Below, piece after piece: positions 17,631-26,009 of a stretch of DNA of 64,000 bases (positions are counted from its first letter, which is position 1; each line of letters starts with the position of its first letter). The DNA lies in the NCBI RefSeq assembly GCF_900604965.1, contig NZ_UWPD01000001.1, forward strand, positions 1,341,311 to 1,405,310, written 5' to 3'. Source of the DNA: Gordonibacter sp. Marseille-P4307. GTDB taxonomy: Bacteria > Actinomycetota > Coriobacteriia > Coriobacteriales > Eggerthellaceae. The notes beneath the pieces are model-generated. The model was not told where the DNA came from, did no database searches, and saw only the letters and a list, made by a program, of their open reading frames with translations. Both the position numbers and the translations under genes were made by a program.

Positions 17631-17860
17631 TACTCCACACCCTGCTCAGTTAGGTATGCGGCAAGCGCGGCTGCGCTCCCCCGCTCGTAGAGGGTGCGGA
17701 AATCCACTTTCACGCCGAACCGTTTGCGCATCTCGATCTGAAGCTTCATGGCATCGATCGATTTTCCGCCCAATTCGGAGAACGTTGCGTTCACATCGGG
17801 ATCCTCCACGCGGAAGACCTCCTCGAACACAGCCTTAACCCGTTCCTCCAAAGCGTTCAT
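17630..17860 (-). CDS. Free-standing peptidyl/aryl carrier protein
   Basis: 76 residues from ATG 17860, which overlaps the stop of the Cy-domain gene as ATGA; a longer frame to 17893 exists but would overlap the upstream gene by more. The attachment site is Ser in LGGKSIDAMKLQIEM, the GGxS form typical of PCPs, followed by FGVKVDFRTLYERGS, a PCP helix 3-4 pattern. Lying between a free Cy domain and the NRPS, it is a likely holder of the aryl or first acyl unit that the Cy domain uses as donor. Confidence 0.88.
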   Translation of the reverse strand: MNALEERVKAVFEEVFRVEDPDVNATFSELGGKSIDAMKLQIEMRKRFGVKVDFRTLYERGSAAALAAYLTEQGVE

Positions 17861-19125
17861 CGCCTCTCCTCTCCAGATTCGCGCCCCTCGCATACCGCCG
17901 CCGCGGCACCTGCACCCGCCCCTGCTGCCGGGCGCGCCAACAGCTCGTGCACGAGCTTCGAAAAACGTTCGAACCAGGCCTCGATTTCGCCGGCGCCCTC
18001 CATTTCCTGCGGAAACACCCAGCTTGTCAGAAGCCCGTCGTTCAAAAGGAAGAACTGCGCGTCAAGGCAGACGTTCGGGGTCTGCGAGATCATGTAGGTC
18101 AAATCCCCGAAGGCAGCGCGAAACGTATCGCCGATAAACGTACCGTTCTGATTGAACGAGTACACGAGCGGCACCAGGGAATCCGAGCATGCGTACCGAG
18201 TCGGCCGAGCCGATGCGCGCTGCTCGAGAAAGCCGGCGCGTATCTCGCGTGCGAGTGCGATCGCATCCCTCTCGGCCGTACGTTCGACCGAAAGCCAGAC
18301 AAGCTCGGTCAGATCGCGCACGGGATCCTCTCCGTCAGGAGCCGGCGCGAACCAGGGGATGTTCGCAACGAATCCGTCGCGATTGCCGGACGCAGCGGTT
18401 TTCGCCAAGCAAGCGAGCATACCGCAGAACAGATCGCTGCCCGCACCTTCGAAGAGCGCCTGCAAACGTTCGCGACTCGCCTCATCGAAACGCTCGTCAA
18501 GGGAGCGGTAGCGGCATCCGCTCAGTCCTGCGGCATTCTTTCCAAAAGCGAACGAGGGGACCAGAGAATCGACTTCCACAACGTTGAAATCTCGCACGGA
18601 GGGAGCGCCTCCCCAGATGAGAGGCGGGAGCGCGCAATCAGGATCCTCGTAGATCCGCGCGAGTTCGCCCAACAGCTCCTGGAAGCCGTTAACGTCGCAA
18701 AGCACGAGGTCGACATCGAAGCACATCCTCGAACGTCCAGCGGGTAGCAGCACGAGCACGAGCCCGCAACCCTGACCGCGCGAAAGGTCCATGATGCGGT
18801 GCGAGAAGTTCTTCCTGCAATCGTCGAGCAACCCGCGCACGTTCTCGTCATCGTGCTCCCGCGCATCGATCAGCCAGAACGTATTGTTCCCTGCATCCGA
18901 ACCGATGCGAAGATCTCCGTCTTTGTCCACTCGAGCACGCGTCATCGCATGGCGCGCCGTAAGGCGCTTCCACGCCCGTCGCAAACGCGCGCCGTCAACG
19001 TCCGCGCCGTCGAACTCCAGGTACGTATGGCACGCGACCCCGCCGAGCGAGCGCTTCAGCTCCCGCCCCACCAGGTAGGACTTCTGCAAGTCGGTCAGCT
19101 GCGGACGAACCTCACTTCCCACCAT
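17857..19125 (-). CDS. Free-standing NRPS cyclization (Cy) domain
   Basis: 422 residues, the size of a single condensation-fold domain. The N-terminus LTDLQKSYLVGR is the Cy-type C1 motif and SQTPNVCLDAQFF (about 360) is the Cy-specific motif also seen in VibF, Irp2 and BacA Cy domains. The core motif reads DLVLCDVNG (about 163-171), so both Asp are kept but the final Ser of D-x4-D-x2-S is Gly. The NRPS Cy domain shows the opposite pattern (core intact, SQTPQ lost). This suggests one domain condenses and the other dehydrates, as in the tandem Cy domains of VibF. An alanine/glycine-rich tail ends the protein. It overlaps the aryl ligase end by 14 bases. Confidence 0.86.
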   Translation of the reverse strand: MVGSEVRPQLTDLQKSYLVGRELKRSLGGVACHTYLEFDGADVDGARLRRAWKRLTARHAMTRARVDKDGDLRIGSDAGNNTFWLIDAREHDDENVRGLLDDCRKNFSHRIMDLSRGQGCGLVLVLLPAGRSRMCFDVDLVLCDVNGFQELLGELARIYEDPDCALPPLIWGGAPSVRDFNVVEVDSLVPSFAFGKNAAGLSGCRYRSLDERFDEASRERLQALFEGAGSDLFCGMLACLAKTAASGNRDGFVANIPWFAPAPDGEDPVRDLTELVWLSVERTAERDAIALAREIRAGFLEQRASARPTRYACSDSLVPLVYSFNQNGTFIGDTFRAAFGDLTYMISQTPNVCLDAQFFLLNDGLLTSWVFPQEMEGAGEIEAWFERFSKLVHELLARPAAGAGAGAAAAVCEGRESGEERR

Positions 19126-20656
19126 GGACCGCCGCCTCCTTCAGCCCCTCGCGATCAATCTTCCCCACTGCAGTGAGCGGCCAGCTGTCGAGCCGCTGCA
19201 GCTGGTCGGGAATGCAGCAGTCCTCCATATGACGGCTGCGCATATACGCGGCAGCCTCGACAAGCTCGATATCCCGCTCGCCGATATAGAACGCGCATAT
19301 CGCCGTTCCGAGCACCTCGTCCGCAACGCCGACGACAGCGCACTCGGAAACGGCATCCATTCCCATCAGCACGTCCTCCACCTCCGAGGGCATGATCTTC
19401 TCTCCCGCGCGATTGATCTGCTCGTGCACGCGCCCGGTAATGCGGATGTCGCCCGAAGGAAGGCGCAGGCCCTTGTCGCCGGGCCGGTAGAACCCGTCCC
19501 TGAAGCTCGACTCGTTCGCCGGCACGTCGCCGAAGTAGCGCTTGATGGTATAGGGACCCTTCACGATCACCTCGCCCTCGACTCCGTCCTCGACATCGGC
19601 GAAATCCTCGTCGACGATGCGGAAGACGTCCTCAGGCGAACGAGGCCGTCCCTGGGACCCATAACGGACGTCGTCGGGAGCGTCGAGGTCCGTAAGAAAC
19701 GTCATGCCCTCCGCCATGCCGTATACCTGAACCAAGCGCGCTTCGAATGCGGCTTCGGCCTCGCGGGCCTGAACGGGCGAGAACACCGACCCGCCTACAA
19801 GGAAGTATTGCAACGAGCCGATATCGTCGCTCGCATCGATGCTGCGGTAGCGGACGCACAAACTCGACACCGTGGGCACGAAGCTCGCGATGGTCACCTG
19901 CTCCCGTCCGATCCAGTCGAGAATCTCGAGGGGACTGGGGTACTCGCACATGACGTTCTTGCCGCCAACCAGCACCGTTCCGATCATGCCGGGAGTGCCC
20001 AACGCGAAATTGTGAGCAGCGGGAATCGCCGTGAGCATCACGCTGTCCGCATCCATGCGGCAATGGCGCGCGGTGATGAGCGCATTGTAGCTGTACGCCC
20101 CGTTCGTGCGCCCGATAAGCTTCGGTATGCCGGTCGTTCCCCCCGAAAGCGAGAGGAAGGCGACATCACCTGGCTTCGGAGACTCGATATCGCACTCCAC
20201 GACACGACCGCTCGAAAGCTCATTGCGCAGCTGCACATCGGTGAACAGCCGCTCGAGGCTTCCGCAGCGCTCGAGCATGCGAACGCCGATGGCATAGCAT
20301 TCCCGGTCGAGCGAGTCTTGCGACGTGACGTAGGCCTTCGGTTGCGACGCTTCGCAGAGCGCCTCGATGACGTGCTCGCGATGCATCGGCAAAATGAACA
20401 CGGGAAGCGCCCCGAGCGAGAACAGCGCGAAGCACACCACCTCGAACATCACCGAATTCGGCATCTGCACGATGACCCGGTCGCCCTTCTCGATGCTGTG
20501 CGCGAAGAAAAAGCCCGCTATCCGCTTCGATGCATCGAGCAGCTCGGCGTAGGTCATGCGCTCGAACCGATCGACGACCGCCGTCCTTTCGCCGAACGAG
20601 GCCGCCGTGCGCTCGAGCAATCCCACAAGCGTCTCCGTTTCCCATTCCCGTTCCAT
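19112..20656 (-). CDS. Aryl-acid AMP ligase of the EntE/DhbE/YbtE type
   Basis: 514 residues from ATG 20656, chosen because AAGGGG lies eight bases before it; a start at 20680 is also possible. AMP-binding cores are LSLSGGTTGIPKLIGRT, VQVYGMAEGM and GFYRPGDKG, and the catalytic Lys is in TAVGKIDRE near the C-terminus. The segment AAHNFALGTPG corresponds to the AHNYPLSSPG of DhbE, whose Asn235 contacts the ortho-hydroxyaryl acid; here Asn is kept while Tyr236 is Phe and Ser240 is Thr. Changes at these positions are associated with salicylate rather than 2,3-dihydroxybenzoate in the family, so a hydroxybenzoate-like starter is likely but its exact identity is open. No gene for making salicylate or DHB is in the cluster. 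Confidence 0.88.
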   Translation of the reverse strand: MEREWETETLVGLLERTAASFGERTAVVDRFERMTYAELLDASKRIAGFFFAHSIEKGDRVIVQMPNSVMFEVVCFALFSLGALPVFILPMHREHVIEALCEASQPKAYVTSQDSLDRECYAIGVRMLERCGSLERLFTDVQLRNELSSGRVVECDIESPKPGDVAFLSLSGGTTGIPKLIGRTNGAYSYNALITARHCRMDADSVMLTAIPAAHNFALGTPGMIGTVLVGGKNVMCEYPSPLEILDWIGREQVTIASFVPTVSSLCVRYRSIDASDDIGSLQYFLVGGSVFSPVQAREAEAAFEARLVQVYGMAEGMTFLTDLDAPDDVRYGSQGRPRSPEDVFRIVDEDFADVEDGVEGEVIVKGPYTIKRYFGDVPANESSFRDGFYRPGDKGLRLPSGDIRITGRVHEQINRAGEKIMPSEVEDVLMGMDAVSECAVVGVADEVLGTAICAFYIGERDIELVEAAAYMRSRHMEDCCIPDQLQRLDSWPLTAVGKIDREGLKEAAVHGGK

Positions 20657-20666
20657 GGGAATCCCC

Positions 20667-20930
20667 TTACGCCCGCTCATCGAGCTTGCGCTCGATGAGC
20701 GCGGTCAGAGAGTTCACGGATATGGGCTCCATTAGGTTCAACTCGTCGGCCAGCGTAACGTCGAACGTCTCCTGGCACGTGAGGAACACCTGGACGATGG
20801 CGATACTGTCGGCTCCCACGTCCTCGTAGAACAGTGCGTCGTCGTCGAATTCAGCGCCCCCGTCCGAGAGCATCTGCTCGAGCGTCGTCCGGATCGTCTC
20901 CTTGATCTGCGTCTCGTTTACCGTGCTCAT
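20667..20930 (-). CDS. Free-standing acyl/aryl carrier protein
   Basis: 87 residues, acidic. The phosphopantetheine Ser lies in YEDVGADSIAIVQVF (about residue 42), the GxDS form typical of ACPs. It follows a ligase gene with a four-base ATGA overlap and precedes the aryl ligase gene by ten bases, so either adenylating enzyme could load it. It probably carries the acyl substrate of the 528-residue ligase. Needs modification by the operon's PPTase. Confidence 0.88.
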   Translation of the reverse strand: MSTVNETQIKETIRTTLEQMLSDGGAEFDDDALFYEDVGADSIAIVQVFLTCQETFDVTLADELNLMEPISVNSLTALIERKLDERA

Positions 20931-22513
20931 GCGCGCGCACCTCCCTTCCTCAGCCCGTACCGCTCGAATGCCGTATCCGCACCCTCCGCAGCAGCGAGCA
21001 GCGCGGCGACGGCTTTACGGTCGACTTCCTTCTTCGAGGTGAGCGGCAAAGGGGAGGCCGATACGAACGCCGCTTCGACGCGCTTGTAGTGAGGCAGGGC
21101 CCCGTTGACCGCGCACAACTCCTCGATTAGCTCGTCCACTTCGCTCAGAGCGCCTGCTAAAACGAGAGCGGGTCTCCCTTCGAAACCGACGGCGCAGTAC
21201 TGTTCGGCGCGGTCGCGCAGAATCGCGAAATCCTCCTCAAGCTCCTCGACGTAGATGTTCTCGCCCGCGTCCGTAAGAATCATGTTGTCGACGCGACCCA
21301 GGTAGTAAAAGTCCTCGCCTTCTATCTGGAAAATATCGCCCGTGTGGTACAGCTCGCCAGCCGTCTCCTGCCGCGAGACGAACTCCCCGGCATCCACGAA
21401 CCCGTCGGCGATGTTCTTGCCCGTGACCGCCAACTCCCCGATTCCCTGCGGCTGCCATGAGCCGTCTTCCGCGATAACGCCGGGCCTATGGGCGTTGAAC
21501 AGCTGCCCGGAATAGCTGGCGGGTCCTTCGATAGAGCGGACGTCGTTGAGGAATCCGAGCGTAATGCAGCCGCCGGTCTCCGTCGAACCGTAGGCATTGC
21601 CCATATTGAAATCGATCGAGGCGATGAAAGCGCGCAGCTCCTCGTCGACCTTCGCACCGCCGATGAGCCCGTGGCGGAACTGCTCGCCGAAGAACTCCCG
21701 GAAGCTCTCCTTGCTCACCTCGCCTGCCTGGTTTCGATACACGTTGAAGATGACCTTCCAGAGCGCCGGGACGCCGTACGTGCTCCAAATGCGCTCCTCG
21801 CGAATGGTGCGTACCATTTCGAGGATTCCGGGGTTCTTCGGGAACACGAGCGTGCAGCCGTACCCACCGAAGATATGCGGGACCTCGAAACCGAACACAT
21901 GGCGCATCGGCAACGTCATCATGACGCGCATCTGCTCGAGCGAAAGGCTCTCGGCGCTTCTCGTAGTGAAGGGGCTTCCGAACACCGTGGAGCGCACCGT
22001 GCGCTGAAGGCGCGTGAACGTGCCCGCCTTGAAGACGACCGCCTTGGCGCTTCCCGTGGTTCCCGACGTGCACAGGCACATCGTGTCCTCCCACGCAACC
22101 GACGAGGGCTCTCCGTCCTGCACAGCCGTCGCCTCCTCGAAGGGGATGTTCAAAACCGGGTACTCCTCTCCCTGGACCCCGACGATGGCGGCGAGTTTAC
22201 CCAATTCGACCACGTTCTTCACATAGAGCGGCGTGGCCCCTTCGTCAAGGAGCATCACCTTGTAGCCGATCATCTCAAGACCGTAGAATACGGTCATCCA
22301 CAAAGGATGGGTCGCGTACTTCAGACCGACCCAGCGGCCCCGCTCCACACCGGCAAGCCGCTCTTCCAGAAACGCGGCGACGGCCTTCGTCTTTACCCGG
22401 TAATCCCGCGCGTACATGAGCCGCTTCTCATCGTCGACATAGTATTCGACTAGAGGATAGTCAGGGGAGAACCCTCCGTAGGCGTCCTCGTACATCGTTT
22501 CCAGCGTTATCAT
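20927..22513 (-). CDS. Free-standing adenylate-forming ligase (acyl-carrier protein ligase-like)
   Basis: 528 residues of the ANL superfamily. Motifs: CLCTSGTTGSAKAVVF (A3), NAYGSTETGG (A5), GELYHTGDIF (A7) and a C-terminal LTSKKEVDRKAV containing the catalytic Lys. The substrate region PMRHVFGFEVPHIFGGYG shows an aromatic-rich pocket but I cannot assign the acid. It is not obviously EntE-like, unlike its neighbour. The stop overlaps the downstream carrier-protein start (ATGA), a strong hint that it loads that carrier. A KAS III-like enzyme 22 bases upstream may extend or transfer the loaded acyl group. It could activate a second aromatic or aliphatic acid. Confidence 0.85.
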   Translation of the reverse strand: MITLETMYEDAYGGFSPDYPLVEYYVDDEKRLMYARDYRVKTKAVAAFLEERLAGVERGRWVGLKYATHPLWMTVFYGLEMIGYKVMLLDEGATPLYVKNVVELGKLAAIVGVQGEEYPVLNIPFEEATAVQDGEPSSVAWEDTMCLCTSGTTGSAKAVVFKAGTFTRLQRTVRSTVFGSPFTTRSAESLSLEQMRVMMTLPMRHVFGFEVPHIFGGYGCTLVFPKNPGILEMVRTIREERIWSTYGVPALWKVIFNVYRNQAGEVSKESFREFFGEQFRHGLIGGAKVDEELRAFIASIDFNMGNAYGSTETGGCITLGFLNDVRSIEGPASYSGQLFNAHRPGVIAEDGSWQPQGIGELAVTGKNIADGFVDAGEFVSRQETAGELYHTGDIFQIEGEDFYYLGRVDNMILTDAGENIYVEELEEDFAILRDRAEQYCAVGFEGRPALVLAGALSEVDELIEELCAVNGALPHYKRVEAAFVSASPLPLTSKKEVDRKAVAALLAAAEGADTAFERYGLRKGGARA

Positions 22514-22535
22514 CGCATCCTCCTGTCGAAATCCA

Positions 22536-23549
22536 CTACATTACCGCTGACAGAACGCCCATGTTCGCCCCTACGGCGCCGCCGAGCATCAAGGTTCTAC
22601 TTCCCCGCTTCAAAATGCCGAGCCTACGGGCTTCGCAAGCCATAATCGGTATGTTCGCCGCGCCGACGTTGCCGACGCTCTCGACGATTTCCGGCATCAC
22701 CTCCTTCTCCACGCCTACGATCGCCCGGATGTTCTTCGTGATCCACTTGGCAACCTGGCTCACCACGATGCAGTCGATATCGTCGACGCCCCACCCGCTT
22801 TCCTCGAGCACCGGCGGGATGTAAGCTCGTGAAACATCCTGATGCATATCGATCAGGGCCTTCGTGGTCCCCGGGATGTAGAGCTTGTCGCCCGCCTTCG
22901 GGTAGACGACCCCGCCGCCCCAGATAACATTGTTGTTCCAAACCTCCGGCACGGTGCGGAACAGCGAGGCCACGATGCCGCGCCCATCCTTGGCATCGTT
23001 GCGGCTCACCACGAACGCCCCGCCCCCGTCGCCGACGCTCAGGGCAGCCGGCGCACGTTGCAAGAGCTCGTCTTTGTCCTCGTAATCGAACTTCGTCCAG
23101 CGCGAAAGCGCCTCGCCCGAAACCACGAGGACATGCTCGGCCTTGTCGGATTTTATGAGGCTGTCGGCCACGTCGAGGCCGCTCAGAAACGCATTGCAGG
23201 CGTTCTTGATGTCGAACGAGTAGGCGTTTCTGATATCGAGCTTGTCCATGACGACGTTCACGGTCGCCGGCTCGGCAAAATCCTGCGTGATGGAGCAGAA
23301 GAGCACGGCATCGATGTCCGCAGGAACGATGCCGGCATCCGCAAGCGCCTCTCGCCCCGCTCGAGCGGCTATGTCGGAGCAATGCTCCCCCTCCGTCGCG
23401 TAATGGCGGCTCGCACAGCCCGTAAGCATCTTCACCAGCCCGGTTTTGAGGCCGAAGCGCTCGTATCCCGCGCGCCGCTCGACTTCTTCGCTTGAAAGCA
23501 CCTGTTCGGGAAGGTACATCCCCATACCCGCAATAACGCTTCGTGCCAT
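22536..23549 (-). CDS. KAS III/FabH-like enzyme lacking the catalytic His
   Basis: 337 residues, the usual FabH length. The nucleophilic Cys is in IKNACNAFLSGL (Cys118) and the Asn region is VGNVGAANIPIM, as in FabH. Where FabH has HQAN, this protein has VVSQVAKWITKN, so the catalytic His is replaced. Loss of that residue usually argues against decarboxylative condensation with malonyl-ACP and for a changed role such as acyl transfer to O, N or S, as in several KAS III-like acyltransferases in natural-product pathways. The start has AAAGAGGG upstream. It is flanked by an acyl ligase/ACP pair and thioesterases, which supports moving a carrier-bound acyl group within the pathway. Confidence 0.85.
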   Translation of the reverse strand: MARSVIAGMGMYLPEQVLSSEEVERRAGYERFGLKTGLVKMLTGCASRHYATEGEHCSDIAARAGREALADAGIVPADIDAVLFCSITQDFAEPATVNVVMDKLDIRNAYSFDIKNACNAFLSGLDVADSLIKSDKAEHVLVVSGEALSRWTKFDYEDKDELLQRAPAALSVGDGGGAFVVSRNDAKDGRGIVASLFRTVPEVWNNNVIWGGGVVYPKAGDKLYIPGTTKALIDMHQDVSRAYIPPVLEESGWGVDDIDCIVVSQVAKWITKNIRAIVGVEKEVMPEIVESVGNVGAANIPIMACEARRLGILKRGSRTLMLGGAVGANMGVLSAVM

Positions 23550-23589
23550 CGAACCCTCTTTCCGTTTGAAAAACGCCGTTCGAATACCC

Positions 23590-24318
23590 CTACGCTCCCC
23601 TGCGAAGCCCTGCCGCAGCGCTCGCGCGCAAACGCTCGTTCATGAAAGCGACGAGTTCTTCCTCCCGTTCGCGCAGGTAGAAATGGTTTCCATGCATCAC
23701 TTTTACCTGCGGCGGTACCGCGAAGTAGCCCCGCCAGTCCTCCAATTCATCGAGCGACACCTCAAGATCGTCATCCCCGCAGATAACGCTGCCGACAAGC
23801 GGGCGATTCGCGGGATCGGGCGGACGGGGACTGTACGTCTGCAGTATCCGCAGATCCTTCGCGCACAGCCCGATGAAGTAGCGCGCGATGCCCTCGTCTT
23901 CTAGGATGAGCTCGGGAACGCCTCCAAGGCGCTTAAGGAAGTCGATCCCGTCCGACTCGCACTGGGCGTAGTGTTCGGGCACCACGCGGCACGGAGGCTT
24001 CTGACCGGAGACGAACACATGGAGCGGCCGCAGCCCGTAACGCTCCTGCAAAAGGCAAGCGACCTCGTAGGCCACGAATGCTCCCATGCTGTGGCCGAAC
24101 AGGACATAGCATCCGTCCTCGAGCCCCTCATCGGCCAAACGAGCGCTCACGCGCTCGACGCAGTCCTGGAAGTCCCGATAGCCCTCCTGCGCCGCGCGCG
24201 ACCCCCTTCCGGGGTACTCGACGAGGTCGACAAAATCGATTCCCGCAAGGGGGGCGCGTTTGAGGAAGGCATAGTACCCCGACATCCCGCCCGCATGGGG
24301 GAAGCAGATCAGCTTCAT
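23590..24318 (-). CDS. Type II thioesterase, Ser nucleophile
   Basis: 242 residues from ATG 24318 (ATGA overlap with the preceding thioesterase gene); a much longer in-frame extension would lie inside that gene and is rejected. Signature elements of NRPS/PKS type II thioesterases: CFPHAGG at 5-11, the nucleophile Ser77 in LFGHSMGAF, and a late HGNHFYLRE motif giving the His. Such enzymes clear misloaded carriers; because the NRPS lacks its own thioesterase domain, one of this pair may also release the product. Confidence 0.88.
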   Translation of the reverse strand: MKLICFPHAGGMSGYYAFLKRAPLAGIDFVDLVEYPGRGSRAAQEGYRDFQDCVERVSARLADEGLEDGCYVLFGHSMGAFVAYEVACLLQERYGLRPLHVFVSGQKPPCRVVPEHYAQCESDGIDFLKRLGGVPELILEDEGIARYFIGLCAKDLRILQTYSPRPPDPANRPLVGSVICGDDDLEVSLDELEDWRGYFAVPPQVKVMHGNHFYLREREEELVAFMNERLRASAAAGLRRGA

Positions 24319-25187
24319 GCCCGGCTCGCTTCCCGAGCGCGGGCAAGGTCGTTGATGATCGGAATGCAGTTCTGATATCCGTCGATCAGGATAAGGTGCC
24401 CTCCGTCGATCACGCGCAGATCGAATTCCCCGCCCGCCATTCGACTCCAGCCGCTCACTGCCTCGAGCGTGGTCATGGTATCGCGGTCTCCCGCGAACAC
24501 GGTCACGGGCGCCTCGATGCGGAAGTAGTCCTGCGGAGAATTCTGGTATTCCTGCACGATCTTCTGATCGATATCGAGCAGGTCCATCGTATGGTTGGCG
24601 AACTCGAGCGCCTTCGACTTTTCGAAGTAGCGCTCCTCGTTGCCTGCATAGTCCGCGAATATCTCTTCGGGACGAACCGCGACTACCTGCCCAGCGCGTT
24701 CGTAGCTTTCGTAGCACAGCTGCGTGTACTTCCCGGCGAAAGCCGCAAGGTCTTCGGGGCCTTCGAACAGGGAGGGATGGAAGTAGCGCGTAAGCGTCTC
24801 CTTCAGCTCGTCCTCGCGGGCTCGGTCGGTGAAGATAGAGGTCTTGTACGTGTTGCCGTCAGGCGGGTCGCTCGCACAGAAGAACATGTGCGATGGCAGC
24901 TTCGTGCCCGACTCCGCAATGCGACGGTACAGCTCGTAACCGGCCACCGCACCGAAGCAGTACCCGAGGACCATGTAGTCCTCTCCATCCTTAAGCTGCG
25001 ATTGTAGGTTCGAGAACAGATCGTCGGCGACCTCGGCCATATGCGCGCGCGACTCCTCTTTGCGCCGAAGGCCCCTGCCCGGAATTTCAAGCAAGCACAG
25101 CTTGACGTCCTTGTCGAGCAGTTTCACCCAAGGCAAATAGGCCGTAGCAGACGCCGCCCCTCCGGGGATGCAGAACAGTTTGATCAT
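24315..25187 (-). CDS. Thioesterase-fold alpha/beta hydrolase with Cys in the nucleophile elbow
   Basis: 290 residues. The N-terminal FCIPGGAAS and PGRGLRRKEE blocks are those of type II thioesterases, with acid in AGDRDTMTT and His in IDGGHLILID. The nucleophile elbow reads LGYCFGA (Cys77) in place of the usual GxSxG. Cys at this position is known in a few NRPS thioesterase domains, for example the obafluorin beta-lactone-forming and the monobactam (sulfazecin) enzymes, where it supports ring formation. So this copy may catalyse product release or cyclisation while its tandem neighbour edits. Ribosome-binding site AGGAGC; four-base overlap with the next gene. Confidence 0.85.
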   Translation of the reverse strand: MIKLFCIPGGAASATAYLPWVKLLDKDVKLCLLEIPGRGLRRKEESRAHMAEVADDLFSNLQSQLKDGEDYMVLGYCFGAVAGYELYRRIAESGTKLPSHMFFCASDPPDGNTYKTSIFTDRAREDELKETLTRYFHPSLFEGPEDLAAFAGKYTQLCYESYERAGQVVAVRPEEIFADYAGNEERYFEKSKALEFANHTMDLLDIDQKIVQEYQNSPQDYFRIEAPVTVFAGDRDTMTTLEAVSGWSRMAGGEFDLRVIDGGHLILIDGYQNCIPIINDLARAREASRA

Positions 25188-25196
25188 GAAAGGCTC

Positions 25197-25970
25197 CTAA
25201 ATAAAGCTTCCCGTTGCCATTCCACCGTCCACGGCGATGCACTGGCCCGTTACGTACGACGCCGACTCGCTTGCAAGGAACAGAATAGGACCGACTATCT
25301 CATCGGGGCGCCCCGGCCTGCCCGCTGGAATCTGCCGATTGAATGTGGACAGGGCGAAGGAGTTGGAGAAGAAGCCCTGCGTCATCTCGGTCTCGAAAAG
25401 ACCTGGGCACAGCGCGTTCACCGTGATGCCTGCCGAGGCGTACGTCGAGGATATCCCCCTGGTCAAGCCGCATACTCCCGCCTTCGAAGCGTTGTAGGGA
25501 TGCCGCGGGACGGTCTTGGACGCCAAAAACGCGTTCACCGAGGCGATGTTGACGATACGCCCCCACCCTCGCTCGAGCATGGAGGGGATTGCAGCGCCGC
25601 ACACGTAGGCGCACCCGTTGAGGTTCACGTCCACCTCGCGGCGCCATTCGTCGAAACCCGCTTCGGCATTGCCGACGGCGAACTGCCCGCTCGTCCCCGC
25701 TGAGTTGACCACGATGTCGACCCGACCGAAGCGATCGAGCACCTCGGCCATCATGCGCGAAACCTCGCCTTCGTCCGAAACGTCGCAAACCGCGTACATG
25801 CCGGCGCCACCCTCAAAACGCAAAGCGCCGAGCGTCTCGGCAAGCCGATCCTCCCTCCTGCCCGCGATGCAGACCCGCGCGCCGCGTTCGGCGAAGGCCG
25901 CAGCGGCAAAGCTCCCGATTCCGCTGGCACCGCCGGTCACGAGCACCGTCTTTCCGTCGAACTCCCCCAT
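25197..25970 (-). CDS. Short-chain dehydrogenase/reductase
   Basis: About 257 residues from ATG 25970, preceded by AAGGAAGGGG; an ATG at 25991 upstream of that site is less likely. NAD(P) binding TGGASGIG near the N-terminus, structural NSAG, catalytic Ser in NIASVNAF and Tyr/Lys in YNASKAG, and PGLFETEMT. A classical SDR with all catalytic residues. In this operon it could reduce a carrier-bound ketone or an azoline-type ring, or act on the starter acid. A 2,3-dihydro-2,3-DHB dehydrogenase (EntA-like) role is worth considering because an aryl ligase is present, but the isochorismate enzymes that EntA needs are absent here. Confidence 0.88.
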   Translation of the reverse strand: MGEFDGKTVLVTGGASGIGSFAAAAFAERGARVCIAGRREDRLAETLGALRFEGGAGMYAVCDVSDEGEVSRMMAEVLDRFGRVDIVVNSAGTSGQFAVGNAEAGFDEWRREVDVNLNGCAYVCGAAIPSMLERGWGRIVNIASVNAFLASKTVPRHPYNASKAGVCGLTRGISSTYASAGITVNALCPGLFETEMTQGFFSNSFALSTFNRQIPAGRPGRPDEIVGPILFLASESASYVTGQCIAVDGGMATGSFI

Positions 25971-26009
25971 GCATACCCCTTCCTTGCGCATCGCTACCGA
26001 ACACCGCTA

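Noticed and set aside
19124-20698. A 524-residue plus-strand open frame
   Set aside because: Exactly opposite the aryl-acid ligase, whose adenylation motifs are complete; no recognisable protein in the plus frame.
23590-24717. A longer start for the Ser-type thioesterase (375 residues)
   Set aside because: The extension lies inside the upstream Cys-type thioesterase gene; MKLICFPHAGG at 24318 is the normal start for the family.
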